A stretch of 64,000 nucleotides of DNA from Thermoactinomyces sp. DSM 45891 (GTDB lineage: Bacteria; Bacillota; Bacilli; Thermoactinomycetales; Thermoactinomycetaceae), in NCBI RefSeq assembly GCF_900119485.1, contig NZ_FPJZ01000002.1, forward strand, positions 131,697-195,696, read 5' to 3'. The notes under the pieces were generated by a model that saw only the letters and a program-made list of their open reading frames with translations, did not search any database and was not told where the DNA came from. Below are positions 34,866 to 43,017 of the stretch, in pieces (within the stretch, counting starts at the first letter, position 1; every line of letters begins with the position of its first letter). Made by a program: the position numbers and the translations under genes.

Positions 34866-35395
34866 CAGTCATCCCCCCTTACTTGTTTGTACTTTTTGCG
34901 AAACCTCTCTTTAGCTCTAGATAGAAAAGTCCCCACTGATCCCTTATTTATGTTCACGGCTTCTGCCAGCTCGTCATAACTAAATCCGGAGTATTTCATA
35001 AGTAATAAGTCCCGCTCTCTCTCATCCATCTGGGCAAGGATATCTCTTACTGTAGCGATTTCGTCCCTCTGAAGCCATCTACTTTCAGTTGAGATTGTCG
35101 TTCCAGTAACGTAGAGGGACTCTTTTTCAATCCGTGCCAAATGCCGTTTCTCAGATCGTACATAGTTGTATGATGTATGAATCGCCATTTTAATCAACCA
35201 AGCCGGTATATGCTTAACACTTGATCGATCCATACGATAAAAACGGACAAAAACATCTTGAGCAATGTCCTCCGCAATGGACTGAGATGGTATAATTCGC
35301 ATAATTTGCCGTACCACCATCGGATAGTGGTTTTTAAATAAAGACTCGAAGTCATCTGTTTCAGATAGATCTGGCATTGATATCAACTCTTCCAT
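34865..35395 (-). CDS. ECF-type RNA polymerase sigma factor
   Basis: 176 aa. Region 2 spans about 15-85 (LFKNHYPMVVRQIMRI; AEDIAQDVFVRFY; AWLIKMAIHTSYNYVRSEKR) and region 4 about 115-168 (MDERERDLLLMKYSGFSYDELAEAV then KGSVGTFLSRAKERFR). No region 3, as in the ECF group. GGGGAGG lies 6 bases before the ATG. First gene of a four-gene operon, probably autoregulated from the promoter-like sequence upstream. Similar in layout to sigY; orthology is not established. Confidence 0.93.
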   Translation of the reverse strand: MEELISMPDLSETDDFESLFKNHYPMVVRQIMRIIPSQSIAEDIAQDVFVRFYRMDRSSVKHIPAWLIKMAIHTSYNYVRSEKRHLARIEKESLYVTGTTISTESRWLQRDEIATVRDILAQMDERERDLLLMKYSGFSYDELAEAVNINKGSVGTFLSRAKERFRKKYKQVRGDD

Positions 35396-35426
35396 TTAAA
35401 ACCTCCCCTCCGCTCGTCACATTATA

Positions 35427-35455
35427 TAGACACCGGAAAGGGGTATTTTATGACA
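35427..35455 (-). promoter_or_regulatory. Candidate ECF-type promoter of the sigma operon
   Basis: On the minus strand TGTCAT (35455-35450), 17 bases, TGTCTA (35432-35427). ECF promoters usually have an AAC core at -35 and CGTC at -10; the -10 here is one base off and the -35 poor, so this is tentative. Confidence 0.3.
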
Positions 35456-35580
35456 GATGAATTTATGAACAATTTGTGAAGAGGATATTATGTATGATAT
35501 AGCTGTTTTAAACACTTCCTCATTCACAATAATAGGACTATCATGGAGTCATATTTATGTCTGCATACAAGGAGCGTACT

Positions 35581-36756
35581 ATGAGCAAAAAACGTAAGAT
35601 TACACTTGCTATACTAGCCATTTTCATCAGTATCTTTATAGGAAATATCGTTTTGAATAAGACCTATCGTACACATTTCAAATCGTTAGATTCTACAGAT
35701 CAAAAGATGCTAACGGAATTATCAACAGTCTATCAGAGCTTCAAAACTTCTAGTGACCAACTCTGGGATAACAACTATCACTTTGAACAGAAGCCACTCA
35801 TCCTCATTCGCACTCATAAGGATAGAGGCATACTCCGTGAAGAAGCATACGCACTAAATATAGAAAGCATTGGAGATAGCGTCTTTGCAAAGGAAATAGA
35901 GGTACCCACATCACTAAGTCTTCCCAAGGTATTTCGTTTAAGCCGTCTCGATCCAAAAATGATACCTACCTGGTTTCCTTCCAATTTTGGGACAATCGAT
36001 ATAGGGGGAAAGGAAGTATACTACTTCAAGTATCATCCGAAGATGATGGAGAATCCAGATCTATATTTTGATTTCCCTTCCTTTTTGTTACACGAAGGTT
36101 TTCACATTTATAAACAGCATGACTGGACCTACGATCTCAATGACCAAGAACATATCGAAAACTATCCATATAACAAAGAAAATTTCGCTTTGATGGGTCT
36201 TGAGTTCACATTATTAGATCGAGCGATGGCTACGAATGATCCCGAAGCGATCAAGAAAGCATTACATGATTGGACAATCGTACGAAAGTATCGTAATCAA
36301 CAATGGCCACAGTTGAAAGGAGAAATGTATACCGAAGCGATCGAAGGCTCAGCTCGCTATTTGGAGTATCGTTACAGCCGTCTGGTTGGCGGGAAGCTTA
36401 CTGTACTCGCTACTAAGAAAGAACCCTATCATATCACTTTTATGGATGCCTTCAACCTGATTGCAAATGGACAAGCAGAGTCTCTTAACTACCTCAAGCG
36501 ATCCATTCGTTATGAAACCGGATCTGCACTTGAATTGTTAATGGATCAAGCTCATATCAATTGGAAAGAAGAAATTGAGGACCATCCTAAAAAACGTGGA
36601 AAAACACAGTATGAAATTCTACACAGCACCTTCAAGTTAGATACTTTATCTGCCTCCGAGATACAAAAAGATCTGGAAAGGATAAAAAAGGATCGTGATT
36701 ACACAGACTTGCTCAAGCAAGGAGAAAAAATGGCAGCCAAACGTACCGACAAATAA
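35581..36756 (+). CDS. Membrane-anchored putative zinc metallopeptidase
   Basis: 391 aa. Signal anchor at about 7-26 (ITLAILAIFISIFIGNIVL). HExxH zinc motif LLHEGFHIY with H171, E172 and H175; a Glu about 75 residues later (EAIEGSARYLEY) could be the third ligand, as in gluzincins. The rest is helical and not assigned to a family I recognise. ATG at 35581 has AAGGAG 6 bases upstream; the frame extends to an ATG at 35557 with no SD. Divergent from the sigma operon. Its stop is only 7 bases from the 3' end of a group II intron. Confidence 0.72.
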   Translation: MSKKRKITLAILAIFISIFIGNIVLNKTYRTHFKSLDSTDQKMLTELSTVYQSFKTSSDQLWDNNYHFEQKPLILIRTHKDRGILREEAYALNIESIGDSVFAKEIEVPTSLSLPKVFRLSRLDPKMIPTWFPSNFGTIDIGGKEVYYFKYHPKMMENPDLYFDFPSFLLHEGFHIYKQHDWTYDLNDQEHIENYPYNKENFALMGLEFTLLDRAMATNDPEAIKKALHDWTIVRKYRNQQWPQLKGEMYTEAIEGSARYLEYRYSRLVGGKLTVLATKKEPYHITFMDAFNLIANGQAESLNYLKRSIRYETGSALELLMDQAHINWKEEIEDHPKKRGKTQYEILHSTFKLDTLSASEIQKDLERIKKDRDYTDLLKQGEKMAAKRTDK

Positions 36757-36800
36757 CACTTAATCGAGTAGGAGGGGGTGATTAACCCCCGACCTCTCAC

Positions 36801-36832
36801 ACCACCTAGCATGCGGTTCCGCACTAGGCGGT
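36801..36832 (-). ncRNA. Group II intron domain V
   Basis: Nine-pair outer stem with one G-U, a 2-base bulge (TG) and a 4-bp upper stem TGCG/CGCA closed by a GAAC tetraloop: the catalytic core hairpin. It follows the maturase stop by 4 bases. Confidence 0.8.
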
Positions 36833-36836
36833 TCAC

Positions 36837-38096
36837 TTAAGTCTGACGAATCCAGTCATATCTTGCCTTTATACTCTTTAGTCCGAGACCTCGCCAATAG
36901 GCGAGATCAAGAGTCCTATGGAGGATCGGGCTACAAGCAATGCGCCAGTATTTCTTACGAGTATTGCCCCATTCATAGGCTTTTTCTTTAGGAATTCCTA
37001 AAGAAATAAGCCTTTTAATTTTTGTCTTGGGTTTCTTCCATTGCTTCCAAAGGCACATTCTTAGCCTTCTACGAAGCCATTCGTCCATTTGTTGAAATGA
37101 AGTTGGGGTATCTGCCAAGGAAAAATAGTTGACCCATCCCACCAAAAATACATTCAATTGTTCAATTCTTTGTTCTATAGTGAGTGGTTTCGAGCGAGAA
37201 GTGATTTCTTTGATTTTCTCTTTAGCTCTTTTAATACTCTCTTTAGCAACACGTATTTTGGGCTGAAAATTGGATGTAAAGCTGAATCCTAGAAACTTAC
37301 GTTTCCAAGGGCGGTCTACTGCACTTTTCTCTTGGTTTACTTTGAGTCTTAGTTGTTGCTCAATGAATTGAGTGATAGATTGCTTCACTCTTTCACCCGC
37401 TTTGCGGGTTCTGACATAGACGTTACAGTCATCCGCATAACGAACGAATTTGTGACCACGATTCTCTAGTTCTTTATCTAATATATCTAGCATTACATTA
37501 GACAATAGCGGACTTAGAGGACCACCTTGTGGGACACCATGTTCATTGGCAACTTTCAATCCATTGATCATAACCCCAGACTGCAGATATTTACGAATCA
37601 GTTTCAATATTTGTTTGTCTGGTACTCTTTTTGCAAGCAATCCCATTAATTTATCATGGTTCACTTGATCAAAGAATTTCTCAAGATCTAGATCGACTAC
37701 CCACCGATGTCCTTCTTCTATATAACCTTTTGCTTTTCTAACTGCGTCATGTCCTCGTTTTCCGGGACGGAATCCGTAACTACAATCTGAAAAGAATGGA
37801 TCGAATAGGGGTATAAGGATTTGAGCGATTGCTTGTTGTACAAAGCGGTCAAACACAGTAGGTATACCTAATAACCGAATGCCCCCGTTCGGTTTCGGGA
37901 TTTCGACTCGTCGGACAGGCATCGGAGTGTAGGTTCCATCTTCGATGGAAGAACGGATAGAAGTCCAATGTTCTCGGATGTGTTCTCGTAGGGATTCTAC
38001 TGACATTCCATCCACCCCATGGCTACCTTTATTCTTTTCTACTTGTTTGAGTGCTTTCCAGAGATTTTCTCTTGAAAGTAGCCGTTTCATTAACAT
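36837..38096 (-). CDS. ltrA: Group II intron reverse transcriptase/maturase
   Basis: 419 aa. Reverse transcriptase domains with YADD catalytic motif at 220-223 (KFVRYADDCNVY), HGVPQGGPLSPLLSN for RT domain 4 and SYGFRPGKRGHDAV for RT domain 2-3. A maturase (X) domain follows (about 310-400; WRIACSPILHRTLDLAYW). No HNH endonuclease domain, as in class C. The frame is intact, so the intron may be active. ATG at 38096 lies 8 bases after GAGGAAGG; upstream frame to 38120 lacks an SD. Confidence 0.96.
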   Translation of the reverse strand: MLMKRLLSRENLWKALKQVEKNKGSHGVDGMSVESLREHIREHWTSIRSSIEDGTYTPMPVRRVEIPKPNGGIRLLGIPTVFDRFVQQAIAQILIPLFDPFFSDCSYGFRPGKRGHDAVRKAKGYIEEGHRWVVDLDLEKFFDQVNHDKLMGLLAKRVPDKQILKLIRKYLQSGVMINGLKVANEHGVPQGGPLSPLLSNVMLDILDKELENRGHKFVRYADDCNVYVRTRKAGERVKQSITQFIEQQLRLKVNQEKSAVDRPWKRKFLGFSFTSNFQPKIRVAKESIKRAKEKIKEITSRSKPLTIEQRIEQLNVFLVGWVNYFSLADTPTSFQQMDEWLRRRLRMCLWKQWKKPKTKIKRLISLGIPKEKAYEWGNTRKKYWRIACSPILHRTLDLAYWRGLGLKSIKARYDWIRQT

Positions 38097-38653
38097 CGAT
38101 ATAACCTTCCTCGTGAACAATTCGTTCTATTTGTGCCGTTCCCTACTCCACCCTCCTAGAGTCCCCCATGGACTTCACCACTTTCCTCCTCTAGGCAAGC
38201 CTATTATAGGTTGTCTGTATCAACGTAAGAAATGAACGCATAGTGAATCGTTCTTCCTAAATGTTCAGCCCTTCCCTTTTCAAGCGTCCTCTACTCAGGT
38301 ACTATGGCATCTGCTGACTTCTGCATGTTCAGCTAAACCTTTCGGTCTAGGTTACCATGTGAGCATGGCTTGCCATGCAGATCTCCCCGGGTAAGGACGC
38401 AGTCTTTCCCTCCATCCATCTGCCTCATTTACTCTCATCCGCCTTCGGTAGCAAGGACTTTGTCTTGTTCGGCAGACTCATCCAGCGAATGCTAGCCTTA
38501 TATGAGATTCGTGTTCCTCAGACCGGAGGTTTGCCGCCGACTTCCTTCAGATTCCACCTCACGGTGGACACCCTTGTCTTAAGCTATGGCTACTGCTACC
38601 TTCACCATTCGGGACTTTCACCCTATAGACTGCGCCCATGCCGGGCGCACCAC

Positions 38654-38690
38654 AAAAAGGGATTTCCCAATAATAGGAAATCCCTTTTTT
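38654..38690 (-). terminator. Terminator of papain protease 1 and intron target
   Basis: Perfect 14-bp stem AAAAAGGGATTTCC/GGAAATCCCTTTTT (38654-38667 with 38676-38689). The intron starts 3 bases beyond the T-run on the minus strand. Confidence 0.93.
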
Positions 38691-38694
38691 CTCA

Positions 38695-39861
38695 TTAACT
38701 TGCTTTATCGAGCTCCACTTTAATGGGTTCTACATTTTGTAGAGCCTCTTCTGTAACAGTAAAGCTACGTGTATCACCTCGGTAGTTTCTGGCCACTACA
38801 TAATACTCATATGAAGTACCCGGTTCAAGACCGACATCCGTTACACTGCCACCTGTAAAGCTTTTGGTATATCTGCCATTGCGATACAGATCATAACTTA
38901 CCGCTTGAAGTCCTGATGCAGATAGAGTAACAGTGGTATCTGTTTTAGCGGATACAGCAAACTTCACGCCTTGTGGTGGGTATTGATTATTGTTCACTGT
39001 TGCTACATATGCATAATCGTTGGTCATTTCTTTGAAGATATCATATTTCATATAAGCATAACCTTTATCTCCAAATTTATCACCCCAGCTATTTCGGATG
39101 ATAAACCACTCATTCTCATCATCATATCCAGCTACTACCAAAGCATGTCCACCACGGGATTTTTTCTCTCCAACGGCTGGAATAATCCCCGTAGATGGGG
39201 TCGCATCAAAGTTCGGATATACTGGAATCCCGATCATAACAGGGTCGCCATTCGCAACCGCTTGCTTGATATTTGTAACCATATTGCTGTTTCTGTAGAT
39301 ATAACGGAACGTACTAATCTTATAAGGAACTGCATTTCTGCGTTGTAATGCTGTAAGTGGGGCTTTAAACTGATCCTTATTTTCACGGTCGGGATCGTAT
39401 AGACGCTCTGTTTCAGGTGGAACTCCCTCTTTTATCAAAGTGTCAAAAGCACTGTAAAACGACATCCCATCTTCTGGACCATTTGGATAGTAAATATAAG
39501 AAGGCGACAAGTGCGTAATATCACTGCCCTTTGCAGTTGTATATCGTCCAATATAGTATTCACGTAATCCTGTCGTGGCAAAAGCTACACAAGTTCCAAA
39601 TTTGGATTGACTACGAATAGGAGCAAAATACGGACGCAAATCAATCTTGGTAGGAAGCGCTTGTTGCGAAAATCTCTTCGGAGGCGTATACGTCTGCATC
39701 TCCTTTGGTGGTGGAGCATCCTTTAATCCTGTTCCATACGTAGAAAAATCATTTGGGTTAAACGGCTTTTGAGCCGGCTCTGCCCCAGCATTGCTTGTCC
39801 CAATCAGGGTACTTGTTAATGTAAATACCGAAGCCAAGACCCATAACAATGATTTTTTCAT
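38695..39861 (-). CDS. Secreted papain-family (C1A) cysteine protease, copy 1
   Basis: 388 aa. Signal peptide about 1-27 (TLIGTSNAGA). C1 catalytic residues: Gln in SQSKFGTC with Cys91, His239 (GGHALVVAGYDD) and Asn257 (IIRNSWGDKFG). A short propeptide-like stretch with NPNDFSTYGTGLKD (about 34-48) precedes it. The last 80 residues form a fibronectin III-like domain (TVTLSASGLQ...GTSYEYYVVARNYRG). Papain-like proteases are not common as secreted enzymes in Bacillales. Promoter visible at 39903-39931. A second copy lies 130 bases upstream in the same direction. Confidence 0.92.
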   Translation of the reverse strand: MKKSLLWVLASVFTLTSTLIGTSNAGAEPAQKPFNPNDFSTYGTGLKDAPPPKEMQTYTPPKRFSQQALPTKIDLRPYFAPIRSQSKFGTCVAFATTGLREYYIGRYTTAKGSDITHLSPSYIYYPNGPEDGMSFYSAFDTLIKEGVPPETERLYDPDRENKDQFKAPLTALQRRNAVPYKISTFRYIYRNSNMVTNIKQAVANGDPVMIGIPVYPNFDATPSTGIIPAVGEKKSRGGHALVVAGYDDENEWFIIRNSWGDKFGDKGYAYMKYDIFKEMTNDYAYVATVNNNQYPPQGVKFAVSAKTDTTVTLSASGLQAVSYDLYRNGRYTKSFTGGSVTDVGLEPGTSYEYYVVARNYRGDTRSFTVTEEALQNVEPIKVELDKAS

Positions 39862-39902
39862 CCATCTCTCCCTTTCAATAAGAAAAATAATCTAACATTG
39901 TT

Positions 39903-39931
39903 ATTATACTAATTTTTATGTATATTTTCAA
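39903..39931 (-). promoter_or_regulatory. Promoter of papain protease 1
   Basis: On the minus strand TTGAAA (39931-39926), 17 bases, TATAAT (39908-39903). Same arrangement as the promoter of copy 2. Confidence 0.75.
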
Positions 39932-39952
39932 TATTATTTTTTTATATATAGG

Positions 39953-39984
39953 AAAAGAGATTTCCATATGATAGGAAATCTCTT
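39953..39984 (-). terminator. Terminator of papain protease 2
   Basis: Perfect 11-bp stem AAGAGATTTCC/GGAAATCTCTT (39955-39965 with 39974-39984). It resembles the copy 1 terminator but carries no intron. Confidence 0.8.
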
Positions 39985-39990
39985 CATCGT

Positions 39991-41187
39991 TTAGCTTGCT
40001 ATATCTAGCTCTACAGCCACAGTTGGCTTCTCAACTGTCACACTACGCGTTCCACCCCGGCTGTTTTTCGCCACTATATGGTATTTGTACGTAGCATCAG
40101 CTTTCAGACCTTCATCCTGTACCTCACTACCAGTAAAGCTCTTTACATATTTACCATCACGGTATAAATCAAAGCTTGTTGCATTGATGGCTGATACATT
40201 CAATGTCATCGTTGTATCCGTTGATGCAGACACAGACAACTTCACGCCTTGTGGCGGATATTCGTTGTTTCGGATATTTGCTACATATCCATAATCATCG
40301 TTCATCTCTCTGAAAATATCATATCCCATATACGCATAACCTTTATCTCCAAACTTCTCTCCCCAGCTGTTTCGGATGATGAACCACTCATTCTCATCAT
40401 CATAACCAACTACTACCAAGGCATGTCCACCGCGAGATTTCTTCTCTTCTACGGCCGGGATAATCCCGGTAGATGGAGTCTCATCAAAGTTTGGATATAC
40501 CGGAATTCCAAACATAACCGGATCACCATTCGCTACTGCTCGTTTCACGTTATCAACCATATTACTGTTATCTCTGATAAAGCGGAACGAATCAATCTTA
40601 TACGGAGCCGCATTTTCTCGTTGTAGAACTGTTTTAGGAGCCTTAAACTGATCGGTGTTACTACGATCAGGATCATACGGGCGCTCCGTCTCTGGAGGAA
40701 CTCCCTCTCGTCTCAACGTTTCAAATGCAGAATAAAAGGATAATCCATCATCTGGACCGCTTGGATAGTAGATATAGGAAGGAGACAAGTGTGTAACATC
40801 TTTTCCCTTTGCCTCTGTATGTCTTCCAATATAATATTCACGCAAGCCAGTCGTTGCAAAAACCACACAAGTCCCAAATTTAGATTGACTGCGAATAGGC
40901 GCAAAATATGGACGAAGATCTATCTTTTGTGGAAGAATTTGATCTGGATTAATCCTTTGTTGATTCTTCCCCTGTTTCTTCAACTCATCCTTCGTTACAA
41001 ATCGCTTCGCCGGAGTATACTCCTCTAACCCCTCGGGTCTAGGACCATCTTTCAAGCCTGTACCATATGTAGAAAAATCATTTGGATTAAATGGCTTCTG
41101 CTCCGGTTTCGCTTCAGCACTCGATCCAAACAAAGTGCTCGTTAGCGTTACCACCAGAGCCAACATCCATAATAAAGCCTTCTTCAT
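39991..41187 (-). CDS. Secreted papain-family (C1A) cysteine protease, copy 2
   Basis: 398 aa. Signal peptide about 1-26. Catalytic Cys107 (SQSKFGTCVVFATTG), His255 (GGHALVVVGYDD) and Asn273 (IIRNSWGEKFG). A longer pro-region than copy 1 includes an extra charged insert, VTKDELKKQGKNQQRIN. C-terminal fibronectin III-like domain is kept. The two genes share leader, protease and C-terminal domains, and even promoter and terminator designs, so they come from a whole-unit duplication. They are separate transcription units. Confidence 0.92.
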   Translation of the reverse strand: MKKALLWMLALVVTLTSTLFGSSAEAKPEQKPFNPNDFSTYGTGLKDGPRPEGLEEYTPAKRFVTKDELKKQGKNQQRINPDQILPQKIDLRPYFAPIRSQSKFGTCVVFATTGLREYYIGRHTEAKGKDVTHLSPSYIYYPSGPDDGLSFYSAFETLRREGVPPETERPYDPDRSNTDQFKAPKTVLQRENAAPYKIDSFRFIRDNSNMVDNVKRAVANGDPVMFGIPVYPNFDETPSTGIIPAVEEKKSRGGHALVVVGYDDENEWFIIRNSWGEKFGDKGYAYMGYDIFREMNDDYGYVANIRNNEYPPQGVKLSVSASTDTTMTLNVSAINATSFDLYRDGKYVKSFTGSEVQDEGLKADATYKYHIVAKNSRGGTRSVTVEKPTVAVELDIAS

Positions 41188-41227
41188 TCATCTCTCCCTC
41201 TCTATGTTGAAAATGACTGGCATGTAC

Positions 41228-41256
41228 ATTGTATGAATTTTAATGTAAATTTTCAA
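41228..41256 (-). promoter_or_regulatory. Promoter of papain protease 2
   Basis: On the minus strand TTGAAA (41256-41251), 17 bases, TACAAT (41233-41228). Confidence 0.7.
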
Positions 41257-41516
41257 TGTTTTTTATGAACTAAAACAACTAAATTTTTCTTTTTATATTT
41301 AAAGTAAGATTTTTCATAATAAAAAAACTAGCGTCCTCTTGTACCTAATGCGAGGTTAAATGTATAAGTTGAGGAAGCGGAAGCTGAATGTTGCCATTAA
41401 AAAACGACTTGCTGTTACCACAGATAGAGATGATAACGCTGATTGAGACAGACTTTTTCTGTTGTTCTTCGGAAAATTGCAGAATATAATATTTCCACTT
41501 AGGAGGTCGAGCCTAC
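41257..41516. other. Intergenic region with a possible 28-aa reading frame
   Basis: Between the papain promoter and the nuclease lipoprotein gene. A short plus-strand frame at 41360-41446 (MYKLRKRKLNVAIKKRLAV then TTDRDDNAD) follows GAGG by 4 bases. It could be a tiny basic peptide or a gene remnant. No terminator is seen between 41188 and 41516. Confidence 0.3.
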
Positions 41517-42113
41517 ATGTCTCAAAAAACAGTTCATATCATGATTCTCTCTATCCTGTCCCTTCTCATCTTTACCGGTTGTAGCACCATTACCAGTAAA
41601 TCCACAGAAAATATGCCATCAGAAAAAATCCCCCTTAGTTCCGTTTCTGTCATTGATGGGGATACAATACAAGCCAGAGTAAAAGGCAAAGTGGAGAACA
41701 TCCGACTCCTACTCATAGACACCCCCGAAACAAATCACCCAAATCTACCAAAGCAACCTCTCGCAGAGGAAGCCAAACACTTCACCCAGCTTCAGATTAA
41801 AAAAGCACAGAGAATTGAACTCGAATATGATCAGTCAAAGCGAGATAAGTACGGAAGATTACTAGCTTATATCTATGTCGATGAAAAATGTCTACAGGAG
41901 GCGTTACTTCGAAATGGACTAGCCCGAGTTGCTTATGTATACGAGCCGAACATCCGATATGAAAGTGAATTTCGGAGTATTCAAAAAGAAGCACAAAAAA
42001 AGAGAGCCGGAGTCTGGCAATGGGATCGTTATGTGCAACCAAATGGTTTCGACACACAACTAATTCCAAAGAACCAGCTTCCAACTCATCTATTACAGGA
42101 AACACATTATTAA
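41517..42113 (+). CDS. Thermonuclease (SNase-like) lipoprotein
   Basis: 198 aa. Lipoprotein signal with lipobox FTGC (Cys22). SNase domain: calcium ligands in VIDGDT (Asp47, Asp49), catalytic Arg63 (IRLLLIDTPE), Glu71 and Arg114 (KYGRLLAYIY) all present. It cleaves DNA and RNA at the outer face of the membrane, perhaps for nutrient uptake. The tail of about 25 residues past the domain is Pro/Gln rich. ATG at 41517 follows GGAGGT by 9 bases. Its 3' end overlaps the convergent YugP-like gene by 4 bases, with no terminator between. Confidence 0.92.
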   Translation: MSQKTVHIMILSILSLLIFTGCSTITSKSTENMPSEKIPLSSVSVIDGDTIQARVKGKVENIRLLLIDTPETNHPNLPKQPLAEEAKHFTQLQIKKAQRIELEYDQSKRDKYGRLLAYIYVDEKCLQEALLRNGLARVAYVYEPNIRYESEFRSIQKEAQKKRAGVWQWDRYVQPNGFDTQLIPKNQLPTHLLQETHY

Positions 42114-42802
42114 TCATCATCCGAAGAACCGAGGAACAGAAACACAAAACGGAGTAACTCCATCACAGAATATAGCGCTGCTGCTACATACGTAAGAGCA
42201 GCGGCGTTTAATACTTTGTTCACACCATGCTCTTCCTCATGACTGCGGATAAATCCATCACTTACTAATATCTGCTTCGCACGGCTACTGGCATTAAACT
42301 CAACTGGCAATGTAACCAGTTGGAAAGCGACAGCAATCGAGAAAAAGATGATCCCCACCAAGATAAGGCCCGTCGCCTTTAGTAAAAATCCAGCCAATAG
42401 AAGAAACGGGGCAACCCCCGATGTAAAGTTCACAACTGGAAACATGCGATGACGCAGAACCAACGCTCCATATGATTCCTTATGTTGCAAGGCATGTCCA
42501 CACTCATGAGCCGCTACTGAAACAGAAGCAACTGAATGACCATGGTAAACTGGCTCAGATAATCGAACCACACGACTAATCGGATCGTAATGATCTGATA
42601 ACGAACCTGGAACAGGCTCGACCGGAACATCTCGCAATCCATTTCGATCTAAGATATGACGAGCCACCTCTGCACCCGTCACGCCCGAACTAGCATTATA
42701 ACCAGACCATGTTTTAAAGCTCCCCTTCACCCGAAACTGCGCCCAGATAGTTAAGGCAAATGCAGCAAGCGATAACACGATTAGTAATAAATTCATGGGC
42801 AT
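42110..42802 (-). CDS. YugP-like membrane zinc metallopeptidase
   Basis: 230 aa. N-terminal transmembrane helix (about 3-20), zinc motif AAHECGHALQH (H99, E100, H103) and two or three later hydrophobic helices. LSEPVYHGHSVASVSVAAHE in its parts and LPVEFNASSRAKQIL are YugP family motifs. Function unknown; proteins of this family are predicted membrane proteases. ATG at 42802 lies 7 bases after GGAGG. Tail-to-tail overlap with the nuclease gene. Confidence 0.9.
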   Translation of the reverse strand: MPMNLLLIVLSLAAFALTIWAQFRVKGSFKTWSGYNASSGVTGAEVARHILDRNGLRDVPVEPVPGSLSDHYDPISRVVRLSEPVYHGHSVASVSVAAHECGHALQHKESYGALVLRHRMFPVVNFTSGVAPFLLLAGFLLKATGLILVGIIFFSIAVAFQLVTLPVEFNASSRAKQILVSDGFIRSHEEEHGVNKVLNAAALTYVAAALYSVMELLRFVFLFLGSSDDD

Positions 42803-43017
42803 GAAAATCCCTCCGAGTTTTTATGCTATATGAGAATTATATCATATAAAAAGTGTACCCCTTTTTTAGTAATAGAGAACATTTTTTGTAAAATATCCAT
42901 TAACTACAAGAAGAAAGCACTGGAAGAATAAAGTTGCTTTTCAAAAAGGTTAGTCACATTAAGGAAAGGTAACCTCTGAATAAAATTACCTTCTCCTTAT
43001 TTATTATTTTCTATATA

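Larger units (their letters stand above)
36763..38650 (-). mobile_element. Group II intron, bacterial class C
   Basis: About 1.89 kb on the minus strand. The 5' end at 38650 is GTGCGCCCGGC, a class C start. Domain V is a hairpin at 36801-36832 (ACCGCCTAG...CTAGGTGGT around TGCG-GAAC-CGCA). Domain VI at about 36765-36797 pairs GGGGG with CCCCC around a candidate branch A, and the 3' end is ...TACTCGAT at 36763. The maturase gene sits in domain IV. The insertion point is right after the terminator of the papain protease gene, the known preference of class C introns. Exact ends are inferred by pattern. Confidence 0.88.

Noticed and set aside
38375..38698. 107-codon plus-strand frame within the intron 5' region
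   Set aside because: It is antisense to conserved ribozyme sequence; such frames are frequent spurious annotations in class C introns.
38970..40626. 125-codon plus-strand frames in both papain protease genes
   Set aside because: They are antisense shadows at matching places in paralogous genes, as expected from sequence similarity alone.
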